Positions 42,757 to 51,711 of a DNA stretch of 64,000 nt are shown piece by piece. This stretch comes from Rudanella sp031411995 (lineage in GTDB: Bacteria; Bacteroidota; Bacteroidia; Cytophagales; Spirosomataceae), in assembly GCA_031411995.1 (NCBI GenBank), contig JANOCD010000057.1:1-64000 (forward strand), in the 5' to 3' direction. Both the position numbers and the translations under genes were made by a program. The notes below the pieces were generated by a model, which did no database searches, had not been told where the DNA came from, and was given only the letters and a program-made list of their open reading frames with translations. Each line of letters begins with the position of its first letter. Within the stretch, counting starts at the first letter, position 1.

Positions 42757-45170
42757 AACCGGTATTCTTTCCGCACAATGGTCTGATTGCTACCCGCTCC
42801 CTGCTCATACATCACGTCGGCTGGGCGGGGAATCTTAACCAGCGATTCGGGGAGGGTCATCGACTGATCGTACAACAATAAACGGAGTGACGCTTGCGGT
42901 CGGGTTCTGACAGTGAGCGTCATTTCTTTGTTTAAAGGCAAGCCGTTGCAAATAACCTGGGTTAATTGTCCCTGCCCGTTTGGCATCACTGAAGGCTTCC
43001 CTTTCACGGGTTCGTTGTTCAGAAAAATAGCCTGCAAGTCGGCGGTGTCTCTCATAATCAACCCAAGCTCGAAGCCCGCTGCTCCCCGCACCGACCGCAG
43101 TTTCAGGCGTAAGGTCCGGCTGGTGGTTGTGTTGCTATCGCTCACAAGCTCGGCAGTAGGAGCCTCAATGGGCAATACAGTGGCTTCGTTAATCAACCGT
43201 TGTCGTTGGCCAAGCAACCGTTGTCCCTGACTAGTGGGGTAAAATTCGGTGAATGGGCTGATGGTGGGTTTACCGAAAAATTGTTTGTTCCAATGGTCGG
43301 TGGTGTGCGTAGTGGATGCCCAATAAGCCTTTTTAGTATCGGTATTCAGATAGTAACTAACCTGACTATGAATGGGTTGCTCGGCACTGGGTGCTTCGGC
43401 CCGGATGGCCCAGGCGGTTGTCAGCAGGCCTAATCCCAGGGCTGCCAGGGCCACGGTCGGATTGTTGCGCCAGCGCAAAGCCCGCTCAATGCCAAACCCC
43501 ACCGGCAGCAACAACCCCAGGGCAATCACAAACAGCAACATAGCCCCCACAATGGGCAATTGCAGATCGAACGTCACGAACAGCAACCGAACCAACGGAA
43601 TCAAGAGCAAGGTGGGCAAAGCCGCCACAAGCGCAACGCTGTCGTGGGCAGTGGTACTTTTGTGTTGATGCAGGTTCCAGTACAAAACTGCCCATGTCCC
43701 CAATAGGCTGAACAACAGGGGAAACATGAACTGGAAAGTGGTGGTGGGCAGGTGAAATGCCTGCACCATAACCAACACATAGAGCAGCAGATAAACCCCC
43801 ATAAGGAGCGAAAAGGGGCGTATCCAGCGCAGAATCAGCCGGGTCAACAACCCAAACACACCAACGGTCAACAGAGAGTAGGCAATCAGAAAACGGTCGG
43901 AGCCGTAGACACCGTTGATATAATAGGCAAACGAAAACGGGCTATTTTCGGCCACGCGCAGGTTGAAGGCTGCGGGCATCAGGTGCCTCACTCCCACCGT
44001 AATGGGCCACAAGAGGGCCAGAATCAGCAGGAGCATCAACAGAAATAAACCTGCCCCGGCCAGGCTTTGTCCCACCGTCAGCACTTTTTTCTGAATGCCC
44101 AACACAAAGGTTATCAGCAAAGCTACCGTCAGGAATCCCACAAAAAACCAGTTGAGCGAGAGTGGATATTGTACAAAATGAAAGCCTATCGTATTGAAAA
44201 AAACCTTGTCGGGTGCTTTGGTTTGGTCGAGCGGTTGGTTGCCAATGTAGCGGGTGAGGGCCAGCAAATTGCTTCCGTGGTGTTGCAATGTGCCCCAGTC
44301 GAGGTTTTGGGGCGAATCGGTCAGTTTGTGGTAATGCACAAACCCGTCGATATACGCAGAGTTTAGACCGCTGTAGCCAGCATCCCGAAACACCGTAAAA
44401 TCGGTGCTGTTGGGCAAAATCCGGTAAATCTCATACATCAGCGACGAGGCCAGCGGATAGGGTGCATGAGCCAGCGCATCCACCGCCCAGCCGTTTTCCG
44501 AACTGATTTCAAACGTCATGCTTGGCCCACGCACACCCCGCGCTTCGAGGTTCATCACAAAACCAACGTCTTTGGCCCAGGGGTGCCGCACAAAAGCCTG
44601 CGCCCCATACAACCCGTATTCTTCGCCATCGGTGAGCAGAAAAATAACGTCGTGTTGCAAAGCAGGGCCTTTTTGCAGGGCGCGGGCCGTTTCCAGAATA
44701 GCCGCCACACTCGATCCATCGTCGGCGGCTCCGCGCGCGTTGGGTTGCGAATCGTAGTGAGCCAGCATCAGCACAGCCTTTTGTGGCCCGGCCTTTTGCC
44801 ATCCAGCCCGGGACCCTCCAGTCTGGCCCGATTGTTGGCCCTTGAGCCGCCCAATCAGGTTAAACACATAACCCACACTTCCACCCCGCCGGTGGCTCAC
44901 GGTGGTTTCCTGCACCTGAACCTCCAGTTTGAGTGCCCGCAACTGATCAAGCAAATATAACCGGACATTGGCATGAGCTTGTGTCCCCATTGCGTGGGGT
45001 TCGCGCCCAATTTCGCGCACATGAGCAAAAGCCCGCGTGGCCGAAAACTCAGGTTCGGGGGCGTTGGCAGGCAGGGGCGCGGGCGGCTGCATGGCCCAAA
45101 TTGTCCAGACAGAAAAACCAATAAGCAGTAACAGAACGAGCAACGCAGAAAGTGGAGGACGGAAAGGCAT
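42753..45170 (-). CDS. Membrane-bound M28 family metallopeptidase
   Basis: 805 residues from ATG 45170; a TTG at 45182 is less likely. A signal-anchor helix (8-27) leads into the M28 domain, with zinc residues H138, D140 (LMLAHYDSQPN), D150 or D151 (GAADDGSSV), E183-E184 (LLTDGEEYGLYG) and later HYHKLTDSPQN. From about residue 325 to 590 there are eight or nine membrane helices, and the C-terminus (600-805) is a beta-rich periplasmic domain. The family removes N-terminal residues from peptides. Convergent with YtxH and divergent from pgk. Confidence 0.85.
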   Translation of the reverse strand: MPFRPPLSALLVLLLLIGFSVWTIWAMQPPAPLPANAPEPEFSATRAFAHVREIGREPHAMGTQAHANVRLYLLDQLRALKLEVQVQETTVSHRRGGSVGYVFNLIGRLKGQQSGQTGGSRAGWQKAGPQKAVLMLAHYDSQPNARGAADDGSSVAAILETARALQKGPALQHDVIFLLTDGEEYGLYGAQAFVRHPWAKDVGFVMNLEARGVRGPSMTFEISSENGWAVDALAHAPYPLASSLMYEIYRILPNSTDFTVFRDAGYSGLNSAYIDGFVHYHKLTDSPQNLDWGTLQHHGSNLLALTRYIGNQPLDQTKAPDKVFFNTIGFHFVQYPLSLNWFFVGFLTVALLITFVLGIQKKVLTVGQSLAGAGLFLLMLLLILALLWPITVGVRHLMPAAFNLRVAENSPFSFAYYINGVYGSDRFLIAYSLLTVGVFGLLTRLILRWIRPFSLLMGVYLLLYVLVMVQAFHLPTTTFQFMFPLLFSLLGTWAVLYWNLHQHKSTTAHDSVALVAALPTLLLIPLVRLLFVTFDLQLPIVGAMLLFVIALGLLLPVGFGIERALRWRNNPTVALAALGLGLLTTAWAIRAEAPSAEQPIHSQVSYYLNTDTKKAYWASTTHTTDHWNKQFFGKPTISPFTEFYPTSQGQRLLGQRQRLINEATVLPIEAPTAELVSDSNTTTSRTLRLKLRSVRGAAGFELGLIMRDTADLQAIFLNNEPVKGKPSVMPNGQGQLTQVICNGLPLNKEMTLTVRTRPQASLRLLLYDQSMTLPESLVKIPRPADVMYEQGAGSNQTIVRKEYRF

Positions 45171-45326
45171 CAGGCAAATCAAGGATGAGGCAAATGGGAA
45201 ATTATGATAAATTAGGGCTATTCGGAGACAAACTTAACCTTTTCCAATACAAGGTGGTAGGCGTGATTTTTTATGCCAATTTTGCAGAGTAGGGCTATGG
45301 ATTACTCTTTCGCTCTTTCGCATTTC

Positions 45327-46514
45327 ATGAAAACTGTTGACTCCTATAATTTTGCCGGCAAGAAAGCCCTCGTTCGCGTGGATTTCAACGTCCCGCTCGA
45401 TGCGCAATTTACCATCACCGACGATACGCGCATCAAAGCGACCATCCCAACGATCACTAAAATTTTGAACGATGGTGGTTCGGCCATTCTGATGTCGCAC
45501 CTGGGCCGCCCGAAAGATGGTCCAACGGATAAATATTCGCTTCGGCATTTGCTGCCAACGCTGTCGGAAACGTTTGGCCGCGAGGTGAAATTTGCTGACG
45601 ACTGCATTGGGCAATCAGCCATCGACGCAGCTGCAGCCTTGCAACCGGGCGAAATTCTGTTGCTCGAAAATCTTCGTTTTTACAAAGAAGAAGAAAAAGG
45701 CGATGTTGGTTTTGCCGAAAAACTCTCGAAACTGGGCGATGTCTGGGTAAACGATGCCTTCGGAACGGCCCACCGTGCCCACGCCAGCACAGCCGTGGTG
45801 GGGCAGTTTTTTCAGGATCGGGTGTGCGGCTATGTGATGTTGGCCGAAATCGAAAACGCCGATAAAATCCTGAACCATGCCGAGCGGCCTTTCACCGCGA
45901 TCATGGGTGGAGCCAAGATCTCGGACAAAATCCTTATCATCGAACGCCTGCTCGACACAGTCGATAACCTTATCATCGGGGGTGGCATGACCTACACGTT
46001 TACCAAAGCGCAGGGGGGCAAAATTGGCAAGTCGCTGCTCGAAGCCGACAAGCAGGAACTGGCCCTTGAGATTCTGAAAAAGGCCAAAGAAAAAGGGGTG
46101 AACATCATCATGCCCGTTGATAACGTCTGTGCCGACTCGTTCTCGAACGATGCCAACCGCCAGATTGTGGCTACCGGCGAGATTCCCGACGGTTGGGAAG
46201 GGCTGGACATTGGCCCCGAATCGGTTACCATTTTTGAGGCCGTGGTGGCCAACTCCAAAACCATTCTCTGGAACGGCCCAATGGGTGTTTTCGAGTTCGA
46301 GAACTTTGCCACCGGCACCAACGCCATTGCTAAAGCGGTGGTGAAAGCGACCGAAGAAAACGGCGCATTCTCGCTCATTGGCGGGGGCGATTCAGCCTCA
46401 GCCATCAATCAGGCAGGCTACGGCGACCGTGTCAGCTACGTCTCAACGGGGGGCGGTGCCTTGCTCGAATACATGGAAGGTAAAGTGTTACCGGGGGTAG
46501 CGGCATTGCAGTAA
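45327..46514 (+). CDS. pgk: Phosphoglycerate kinase
   Basis: 395 residues from ATG 45327 (MKTVDSYNFAGKKALVRVDF); an upstream frame from 45273 adds 18 residues that are not part of the family. VDFNVPL (16-22) and SHLGRPKD form the 3-phosphoglycerate site, NDAFGTAHRAHAS the hinge region, GGAKISDK and GGGMTYTF nucleotide residues, and the C-terminal GGGDSASA and VSTGGGALLEY the ATP site. The enzyme transfers phosphate from 1,3-bisphosphoglycerate to ADP. It is not in a glycolytic operon here. Confidence 0.96.
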   Translation: MKTVDSYNFAGKKALVRVDFNVPLDAQFTITDDTRIKATIPTITKILNDGGSAILMSHLGRPKDGPTDKYSLRHLLPTLSETFGREVKFADDCIGQSAIDAAAALQPGEILLLENLRFYKEEEKGDVGFAEKLSKLGDVWVNDAFGTAHRAHASTAVVGQFFQDRVCGYVMLAEIENADKILNHAERPFTAIMGGAKISDKILIIERLLDTVDNLIIGGGMTYTFTKAQGGKIGKSLLEADKQELALEILKKAKEKGVNIIMPVDNVCADSFSNDANRQIVATGEIPDGWEGLDIGPESVTIFEAVVANSKTILWNGPMGVFEFENFATGTNAIAKAVVKATEENGAFSLIGGGDSASAINQAGYGDRVSYVSTGGGALLEYMEGKVLPGVAALQ

Positions 46515-46518
46515 TTGA

Positions 46519-46566
46519 GTGATTTAGTGATTGAGCGAATTGCGCATCCGCTCAATCACTAATCAC
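46519..46566. terminator. Bidirectional terminator-like hairpin between pgk and the kai operon
   Basis: Long arms 46519-46537 and 46549-46566 pair with one bulged base (GTGATTTAGTGATTGAGCG / CGCTCAATCACTAATCAC). It sits between the pgk stop and the stop of the large hybrid kinase gene. Confidence 0.6.
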
Positions 46567-46567
46567 C

Positions 46568-49500
46568 CTACCCCACCGGCAAATACAGATCGAATGTTGC
46601 CCCTTTGCCTAATTTGCTGGTGGCTGTGATGAAGCCGTTGTGATTCTCAACTATCTTTTTCACGATGGCCAGACCAATACCGGTGCCCTGATAGTGCTCC
46701 CGGCCGTGCAAACGCTGAAACACACCGAATATCCGTTCGCTGTATTGGGGATCAAAGCCAATGCCGTTGTCGGCAACGGTAATGTGGCAATAGGTTTTGT
46801 CAGGAAGCAGTTCTTTGTTGGTCAACTCACTTCCTTTTATGTTTCTGCTCTTTATGCTAATATGGGGCGGTATGCCAGCATTGGAAAATTTAAGGGCGTT
46901 GCCAATGAGGTTGTACATGAGTTGCCGAAACTGAAACACAATGATGTTGGCCGAGCCAAGACCAACCGCATCGACGGTGGCGTGTTTTTCCTGAATAGCT
47001 TCCTCAAGATCGGTAAGCACTTCAGCAACAATAGTGTTGAGGTCAGTGGTTTCAAAGACTCGGTCTGTCGTGTTCACCCGCGAAAAGGCAAGTAAGTCCT
47101 GAATCAGTTGCTGCATCCGGGCGGCTGCCAACTGCATCCTACCAAAATAATCTTTGCCGTTTTCGGTTAGGCTTTCGCTTTCTTTTTCAAGAATTCGATT
47201 GGCCAGCGTTTGAATTTTACGCAGTGGTTCCTGTAAATCGTGGCTCGATATATACGTGAATGATTCCAGTTCTTTATTCATGTGGAGCAAAGCATCGTTC
47301 TTGTCGGCAAGGGTTTCGTTGGCTTCCCGTAGTTCGTGCGTTCGTTGTGCAACGGCTTTTTCCAGTTCTTTTTCCCGTGCTTTCTGGGTTTGCAGGTTTT
47401 TGTTTTTGGCATTCACCTGCTCGGTTACTTCGTACCCAAAAAGCAGGATGGCAAAAATGGCTTTATGCTCATTGTACATGGGCTGATAACTGAAATTGAA
47501 ATACCGTAACTCAGGGGTCAAACCCTCGTCGCGGGCAATCATGACCGGAATCTCGATACCCACGTAGGGTTCTCCGGTGGTATAAACGGTATCGAGTAAC
47601 AGATCGAATCCCTGCCCTTCTAATTCGGGCAGTGCCACCATAATCGGTTTGCCCTTTATTTCGCGCTTGCCAAACAAACTCTGGCACTGCTCATTCACCA
47701 ATTCATACGTATGCTCAGGCCCGGTCAGGGTAGCCACAATGCCGGGAGAGGTCATCAGCATATCCTCAAACAAAGCGGTCTGTATTTCCATTCGTTTGCG
47801 GGCCACAACCAGTTCCGTAACTTCATTGGCTACGCAGATAACCCCCGTTATTTGCCCGTTTGTTTCGCGCACCGGCTGAAAGGTAAAATTGAAATACCCG
47901 GGCGCGCTTTTACCATGCCGGTTCAGGGCAACCTCCATTTCGTTGATCGAATAGGGAATGCCGGTTTTCATCATGGCAAGCAGTTCGATCTCAAACGGTG
48001 CCTTGAGTTCGGGTAGGAAGTCGAACAGGGGTTTGCCCACAAAGTCAGGCTCCTTCCTGTCGACCATTCCTAAAAAAGCATCATTCGCTATATCGACAAT
48101 CATGTTATCGCCCCGAAAAACGGCAATGCTCACCGAAGCCTGCAATACCAAATTCCGGAACCGGTTGGTCAGTTCTTGTTCCTTTTCTTTGGCCCGAGCT
48201 GCTTCCGTAATGTCTTCTATCGACAGCAAAATCAGTTTCTCCGTACTGGTTTTACTATGAATCTCACGGGCATTCAACAACATTACCCGCTCGCCGATTG
48301 TGGAGAAAGTGTGGGTCAGTTCAAAATCGTTGAAGGCCTTTTTCTTGGGCAATATTTCTTCGAGCAACAGGCGCAGTTCGGGAATATTCCACTGTTTATT
48401 ACCGAGGTCATATACCAGTGTTCCTTCCGTTTCGAGTTCATTCACCCGGAATGTTTTGTAAAAAGTACTGTTGGCTGTTCGGACTCGCAGGTTTTTGTCG
48501 AGCACCAGCAACGGTTCGCGAATGTTAGCAATAATGGCTTCGGCATAGTCGCGGGCCGTTGTTACCTGTTCGTTGAGGCCAATCATCTCCTGGTTCACCA
48601 CCGTTAGCTCTTCGTTGGTGCTTTGGAGTTCTTCTTTGCTGGTTTCGAGTTCTTCGTTCAGGCTTTGCAGTTCTTCGCTCCCGCTGAGGAGTTCTTCGTT
48701 GGCACTTTGCAGTTCTTCATTCACCGCTTCCTGATCTTCGGTAATGCTCCGCATATCGTCGCGGGTTTGCGCCAGTTCCTTCTTTAATTGTTGAATAAGA
48801 AGGTCTTTATCATCGTTTTTCGCCCTTGATTTTGTCGTCTTTTTAGGGCTACTGACGGTGGGCGGTTGGTTGGCGGCCGGGGTCTCGTGAAAGAGAACCA
48901 AGTAATGGGGGTCAATGGTATTGGGTAACGGAATGGCTTCGATAGATACCATACGCAAGCTGCCATTCACCTGCACCGGAATCGCTTCTTTTGTAACCGA
49001 AGATTTTTCTTTTTTTGCTTTGTGCAAAATGTTACGCAACTCAAACGCCAGGCCGTGTTTGGCCATCAATAATAAATTATGCGTGGGTTTGCCCGGTGCC
49101 TGTTCCAAAAAACTCCCCGTATTGCCCCGAAAATGCACAATGTCCAGGGTTTCGTTCACAACCACGCCAGCGGGCGTATATTTATTCAGGATAATATCAT
49201 CGGCTGTTTTCTGGAAATCAGTACGCATAGATTCGTTTTTGGGGTTTCCCTCGGTGGCATTTGTGTCCTGTTTGCTAGGCCCGCTTGCCATCAGCATAAA
49301 CCGACCGGGTACATCTTTACGGGTAAATAATTTTTCGGTTTTAGTGGCCGACGCAAACAGCTCGGGTACTACGCTGATCGTCTCGGATTTACCCAACAAC
49401 AAATAGCCTTTGGGGTTAAGCGCGTAATGAAAGGTAGTCAGGGCCTTTTTTTGCAGGTACGACTCCATGTATATCAGCACGTTGCGGCAGCTGATAAGAT

Positions 49501-50740
49501 CGACTTTACCGAAGGGCGGGTCTTTCAGAAAGTTGTGCTGGGCAAACACACACATATCCCGTATAGGTCTTTTAGCGTGGTAGTGGCCATCGATTTTTAT
49601 GAAAAACTCCTGTAGCCGCTTAGGGGATATACCCTCTGTTTCGATGGTCGAATAAACCCCGGCGCGGGCTTTGGCAATGGCGGGTTCGCTCAGGTCGCTG
49701 GCAAAAAGCTGAACCCGTTTCTGGTGGTCGCCCAGAAACTCCGTCAAACACATCGCCATCGAGTAGGCTTCTTCGCCGGTGCTGCAACCCGCCACCCAAA
49801 TGCGGATGGGGTCAGCGGTGGCCTTGCTGTCGATAATAAGCGGAAAAATCGTTTCGCACAGGGTCGAAAAGATTTTAGGATCCCGAAAAAACGACGTGAC
49901 CGGAATCAGCAGATCCTGGTAAAGCGCGTCCTGCTCAGATTTGTTTTTTCGCAGGTAGGTCAGGTAATCGGCGGGTTGCTCGTTTTTGTTGAGGGCCATT
50001 CGGCGCAGAATCCGCCGGCGAATGGTGGTCTGTTTGTAATACGTAAAATCGGTGCCCTTCCGAATACGCAGCAACGACAGTATTTGCCGAAACACATCCG
50101 TAGTCTGATCCTGAAGCGACGGCTCCGCGTCTACCTCCCCGTTGATGATCTTGGTTATTTCGAGCAGTTTTTGGGGCATTTCTTCCGGCGAAAGCACAAA
50201 ATCGACCACCCCGGCCTGCACCGCACTGTTGGGCATTCCGTCATACCCTGCCGAGGCTTCGTCTTGCGCCAACGTAATGCCGCCATGATCTTTAATGGCT
50301 TTGAGGCCCTTGGTGCCATCGCTGCCCGTGCCCGATAACACCACGCCAATAGCTTCATTTTGATGTACCTCAGCCAACGACGTAAAGAAAAGGTCGATGG
50401 GCAGGTTAGGTTCTCCTTTTTTGGTGGTGCGGGGACTTAGCTGCAACACGCCATCGTTGGCCACCATCATTTTGTTGCTGGGCAGAATATAAATGTGGTC
50501 AGGCTCCACCTTTATTTCATCGGCTATTTCGAGCACCGGAATTTTTGTGACCTTTTGCAACAGGTCGGGCAACAGACTTTCATGGTTAGGGGCCAAATGC
50601 TGCACCAACACATAGGCCATGCCCGAATCTTCGGGAATGGCCTTGAGCAATTTCTTGAAGGCTTCCAGGCCCCCCGCCGATGCGCCTACACCTACCACCG
50701 GAAACAGATTCGGTGACAGCGTTTTCTGGCTTTTTTTCAC
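46568..50740 (-). CDS. CheB-CheR-PAS-histidine kinase hybrid (1390 residues)
   Basis: The domain order is clear. A CheB-type methylesterase at about 12-205 has Ser21 (GASAGG), His48 (VQHLAPNH) and Asp141 (SGTGSDGTKG). A CheR-type methyltransferase lies at about 215-480 (SFFRDPKIF; IWVAGCSTGEEAYSMAM as the SAM site; LISCRNVLIYM). A long Glu-rich coiled coil (about 640-720) follows, then three PAS domains, a HisKA domain with SSHDLQEPLRKI (His near 1150) and an HATPase with NALKFS, DNGIGFD and GTGIGLAIVKKI. No receiver domain precedes CheB, so the methylesterase is not gated in the usual way. As the last gene of the kai operon it may be the signal output or a sensor that feeds the receivers. 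It begins two bases after the receiver stop. Confidence 0.9.
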   Translation of the reverse strand: MKKSQKTLSPNLFPVVGVGASAGGLEAFKKLLKAIPEDSGMAYVLVQHLAPNHESLLPDLLQKVTKIPVLEIADEIKVEPDHIYILPSNKMMVANDGVLQLSPRTTKKGEPNLPIDLFFTSLAEVHQNEAIGVVLSGTGSDGTKGLKAIKDHGGITLAQDEASAGYDGMPNSAVQAGVVDFVLSPEEMPQKLLEITKIINGEVDAEPSLQDQTTDVFRQILSLLRIRKGTDFTYYKQTTIRRRILRRMALNKNEQPADYLTYLRKNKSEQDALYQDLLIPVTSFFRDPKIFSTLCETIFPLIIDSKATADPIRIWVAGCSTGEEAYSMAMCLTEFLGDHQKRVQLFASDLSEPAIAKARAGVYSTIETEGISPKRLQEFFIKIDGHYHAKRPIRDMCVFAQHNFLKDPPFGKVDLISCRNVLIYMESYLQKKALTTFHYALNPKGYLLLGKSETISVVPELFASATKTEKLFTRKDVPGRFMLMASGPSKQDTNATEGNPKNESMRTDFQKTADDIILNKYTPAGVVVNETLDIVHFRGNTGSFLEQAPGKPTHNLLLMAKHGLAFELRNILHKAKKEKSSVTKEAIPVQVNGSLRMVSIEAIPLPNTIDPHYLVLFHETPAANQPPTVSSPKKTTKSRAKNDDKDLLIQQLKKELAQTRDDMRSITEDQEAVNEELQSANEELLSGSEELQSLNEELETSKEELQSTNEELTVVNQEMIGLNEQVTTARDYAEAIIANIREPLLVLDKNLRVRTANSTFYKTFRVNELETEGTLVYDLGNKQWNIPELRLLLEEILPKKKAFNDFELTHTFSTIGERVMLLNAREIHSKTSTEKLILLSIEDITEAARAKEKEQELTNRFRNLVLQASVSIAVFRGDNMIVDIANDAFLGMVDRKEPDFVGKPLFDFLPELKAPFEIELLAMMKTGIPYSINEMEVALNRHGKSAPGYFNFTFQPVRETNGQITGVICVANEVTELVVARKRMEIQTALFEDMLMTSPGIVATLTGPEHTYELVNEQCQSLFGKREIKGKPIMVALPELEGQGFDLLLDTVYTTGEPYVGIEIPVMIARDEGLTPELRYFNFSYQPMYNEHKAIFAILLFGYEVTEQVNAKNKNLQTQKAREKELEKAVAQRTHELREANETLADKNDALLHMNKELESFTYISSHDLQEPLRKIQTLANRILEKESESLTENGKDYFGRMQLAAARMQQLIQDLLAFSRVNTTDRVFETTDLNTIVAEVLTDLEEAIQEKHATVDAVGLGSANIIVFQFRQLMYNLIGNALKFSNAGIPPHISIKSRNIKGSELTNKELLPDKTYCHITVADNGIGFDPQYSERIFGVFQRLHGREHYQGTGIGLAIVKKIVENHNGFITATSKLGKGATFDLYLPVG

Positions 50741-50742
50741 GG

Positions 50743-51204
50743 CTATCGGCGTTTTAACGTACTGTTGAGAATAAATTTTTCGGCTGTTGGCCGGGCCTGA
50801 TCAGTGTTGGCAATCAGGCCAAGCACTTGTCCGATCAACTGTTTAAGTTTGTCAAATTCAGACGGTTTTTGAATGCAGTATTGAACCCCGTTTTTGAATA
50901 GGCGGTCGGCTATATCCTGCCCAAAATAAGTGGAGAGAATAACGACAGGAAGTTGGCGCAGGTCTTCATGATGCTTTATTTCCAGTAAACATTCAAAGCC
51001 ATTTTTAAGCGGCATATTGAGGTCCAGAAATAGTACGTGAGGAAGTTCTGCTGACTTTTGAGCAAGAATTTGCATGAGTTCCTCACCGTCGTGAACTGTG
51101 GTCAGGGTGGAGTCTACGGGCAACTCGGCTAAGGCCTGTTTAAAAAAGAGGCAATCGTCTTCGTCGTCGTCGGCCAAAAGGATGTTAATCAGTGGAGTAT
51201 CCAT
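50743..51204 (-). CDS. Stand-alone response regulator receiver (kai operon, RR1)
   Basis: 153 residues from ATG 51204 (an upstream frame adds a poor hydrophobic tail). The acidic pocket is ADDDEDD (11-17), the phospho-aspartate is D61 (LFLDLNMPLKNG), and Thr/Lys switch positions follow (VVILSTYFG; QKPSEF). It is a single-domain receiver of the Rcp1/Spo0F type with no output domain, so it would pass phosphate to a partner such as a kinase or phosphotransfer protein, or act by protein binding. It follows RR2 after 102 bp, the largest gap in the operon. Confidence 0.85.
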   Translation of the reverse strand: MDTPLINILLADDDEDDCLFFKQALAELPVDSTLTTVHDGEELMQILAQKSAELPHVLFLDLNMPLKNGFECLLEIKHHEDLRQLPVVILSTYFGQDIADRLFKNGVQYCIQKPSEFDKLKQLIGQVLGLIANTDQARPTAEKFILNSTLKRR

Positions 51205-51306
51205 TAGCCAGTAAAATACAGAAAACGTGAACTGCAATCTACAACTAATACCCGGACTATCAATTCGTTTCGGTAGGTGCCCGGACTATATTACCTGTTT
51301 TAAAAT

Positions 51307-51711
51307 CTACACTGCCTCCAGAATAGCATCCATCATTTTGTTATATCCTTCTTTCGTGGCAGGTTTGGTTTCCACAATGGCGGCCCCCAGTTGAAGGCAC
51401 TCATCAACCAGTTGCGGTCCCACGTAGGTTGAATAGATGGCAACAGCGATGTTGCCGTACTTAGCATTCGATTTGATCGATTCGAGCGTCTCTTTTCCCG
51501 ACAGTTTAGGCATGTTCTGGTCCAGCACGATCACGTCGGGCAAGTCATCGGATGAGCCAATACCATCTAAATAATCAATCACTTCCACACCATTTGTAAC
51601 GCTGGGAAGCAGGTCTACATCAGGACGATTACTTAAAAAATCGAAGAAAAAAAAAGCGTCATCGCTGTCATCTTCCGCCAATAATATTTTATGTTTTAGT
51701 TGAGTAGTCAT
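51307..51711 (-). CDS. Stand-alone response regulator receiver (kai operon, RR2)
   Basis: 134 residues from ATG 51711. Acidic residues AEDDSDD (12-18), the phospho-aspartate D64 (IVLDQNMPKLSG), and the switch IYSTYVGPQ then ETKPATKEGYN. Another receiver-only protein, about 30 percent similar to RR1 by eye and not a close copy. The start overlaps the kinase gene end by 23 bases, a sign of translational coupling, and the kinase is the natural phosphodonor. Confidence 0.85.
   Translation of the reverse strand: MTTQLKHKILLAEDDSDDAFFFFDFLSNRPDVDLLPSVTNGVEVIDYLDGIGSSDDLPDVIVLDQNMPKLSGKETLESIKSNAKYGNIAVAIYSTYVGPQLVDECLQLGAAIVETKPATKEGYNKMMDAILEAV

Noticed and set aside
51251..51289. Direct repeat CCCGGACTAT before the RR1 gene
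   Set aside because: Two copies of a 10-base word at 29-bp spacing in a short gap are within chance; no terminator or operator structure accompanies them.
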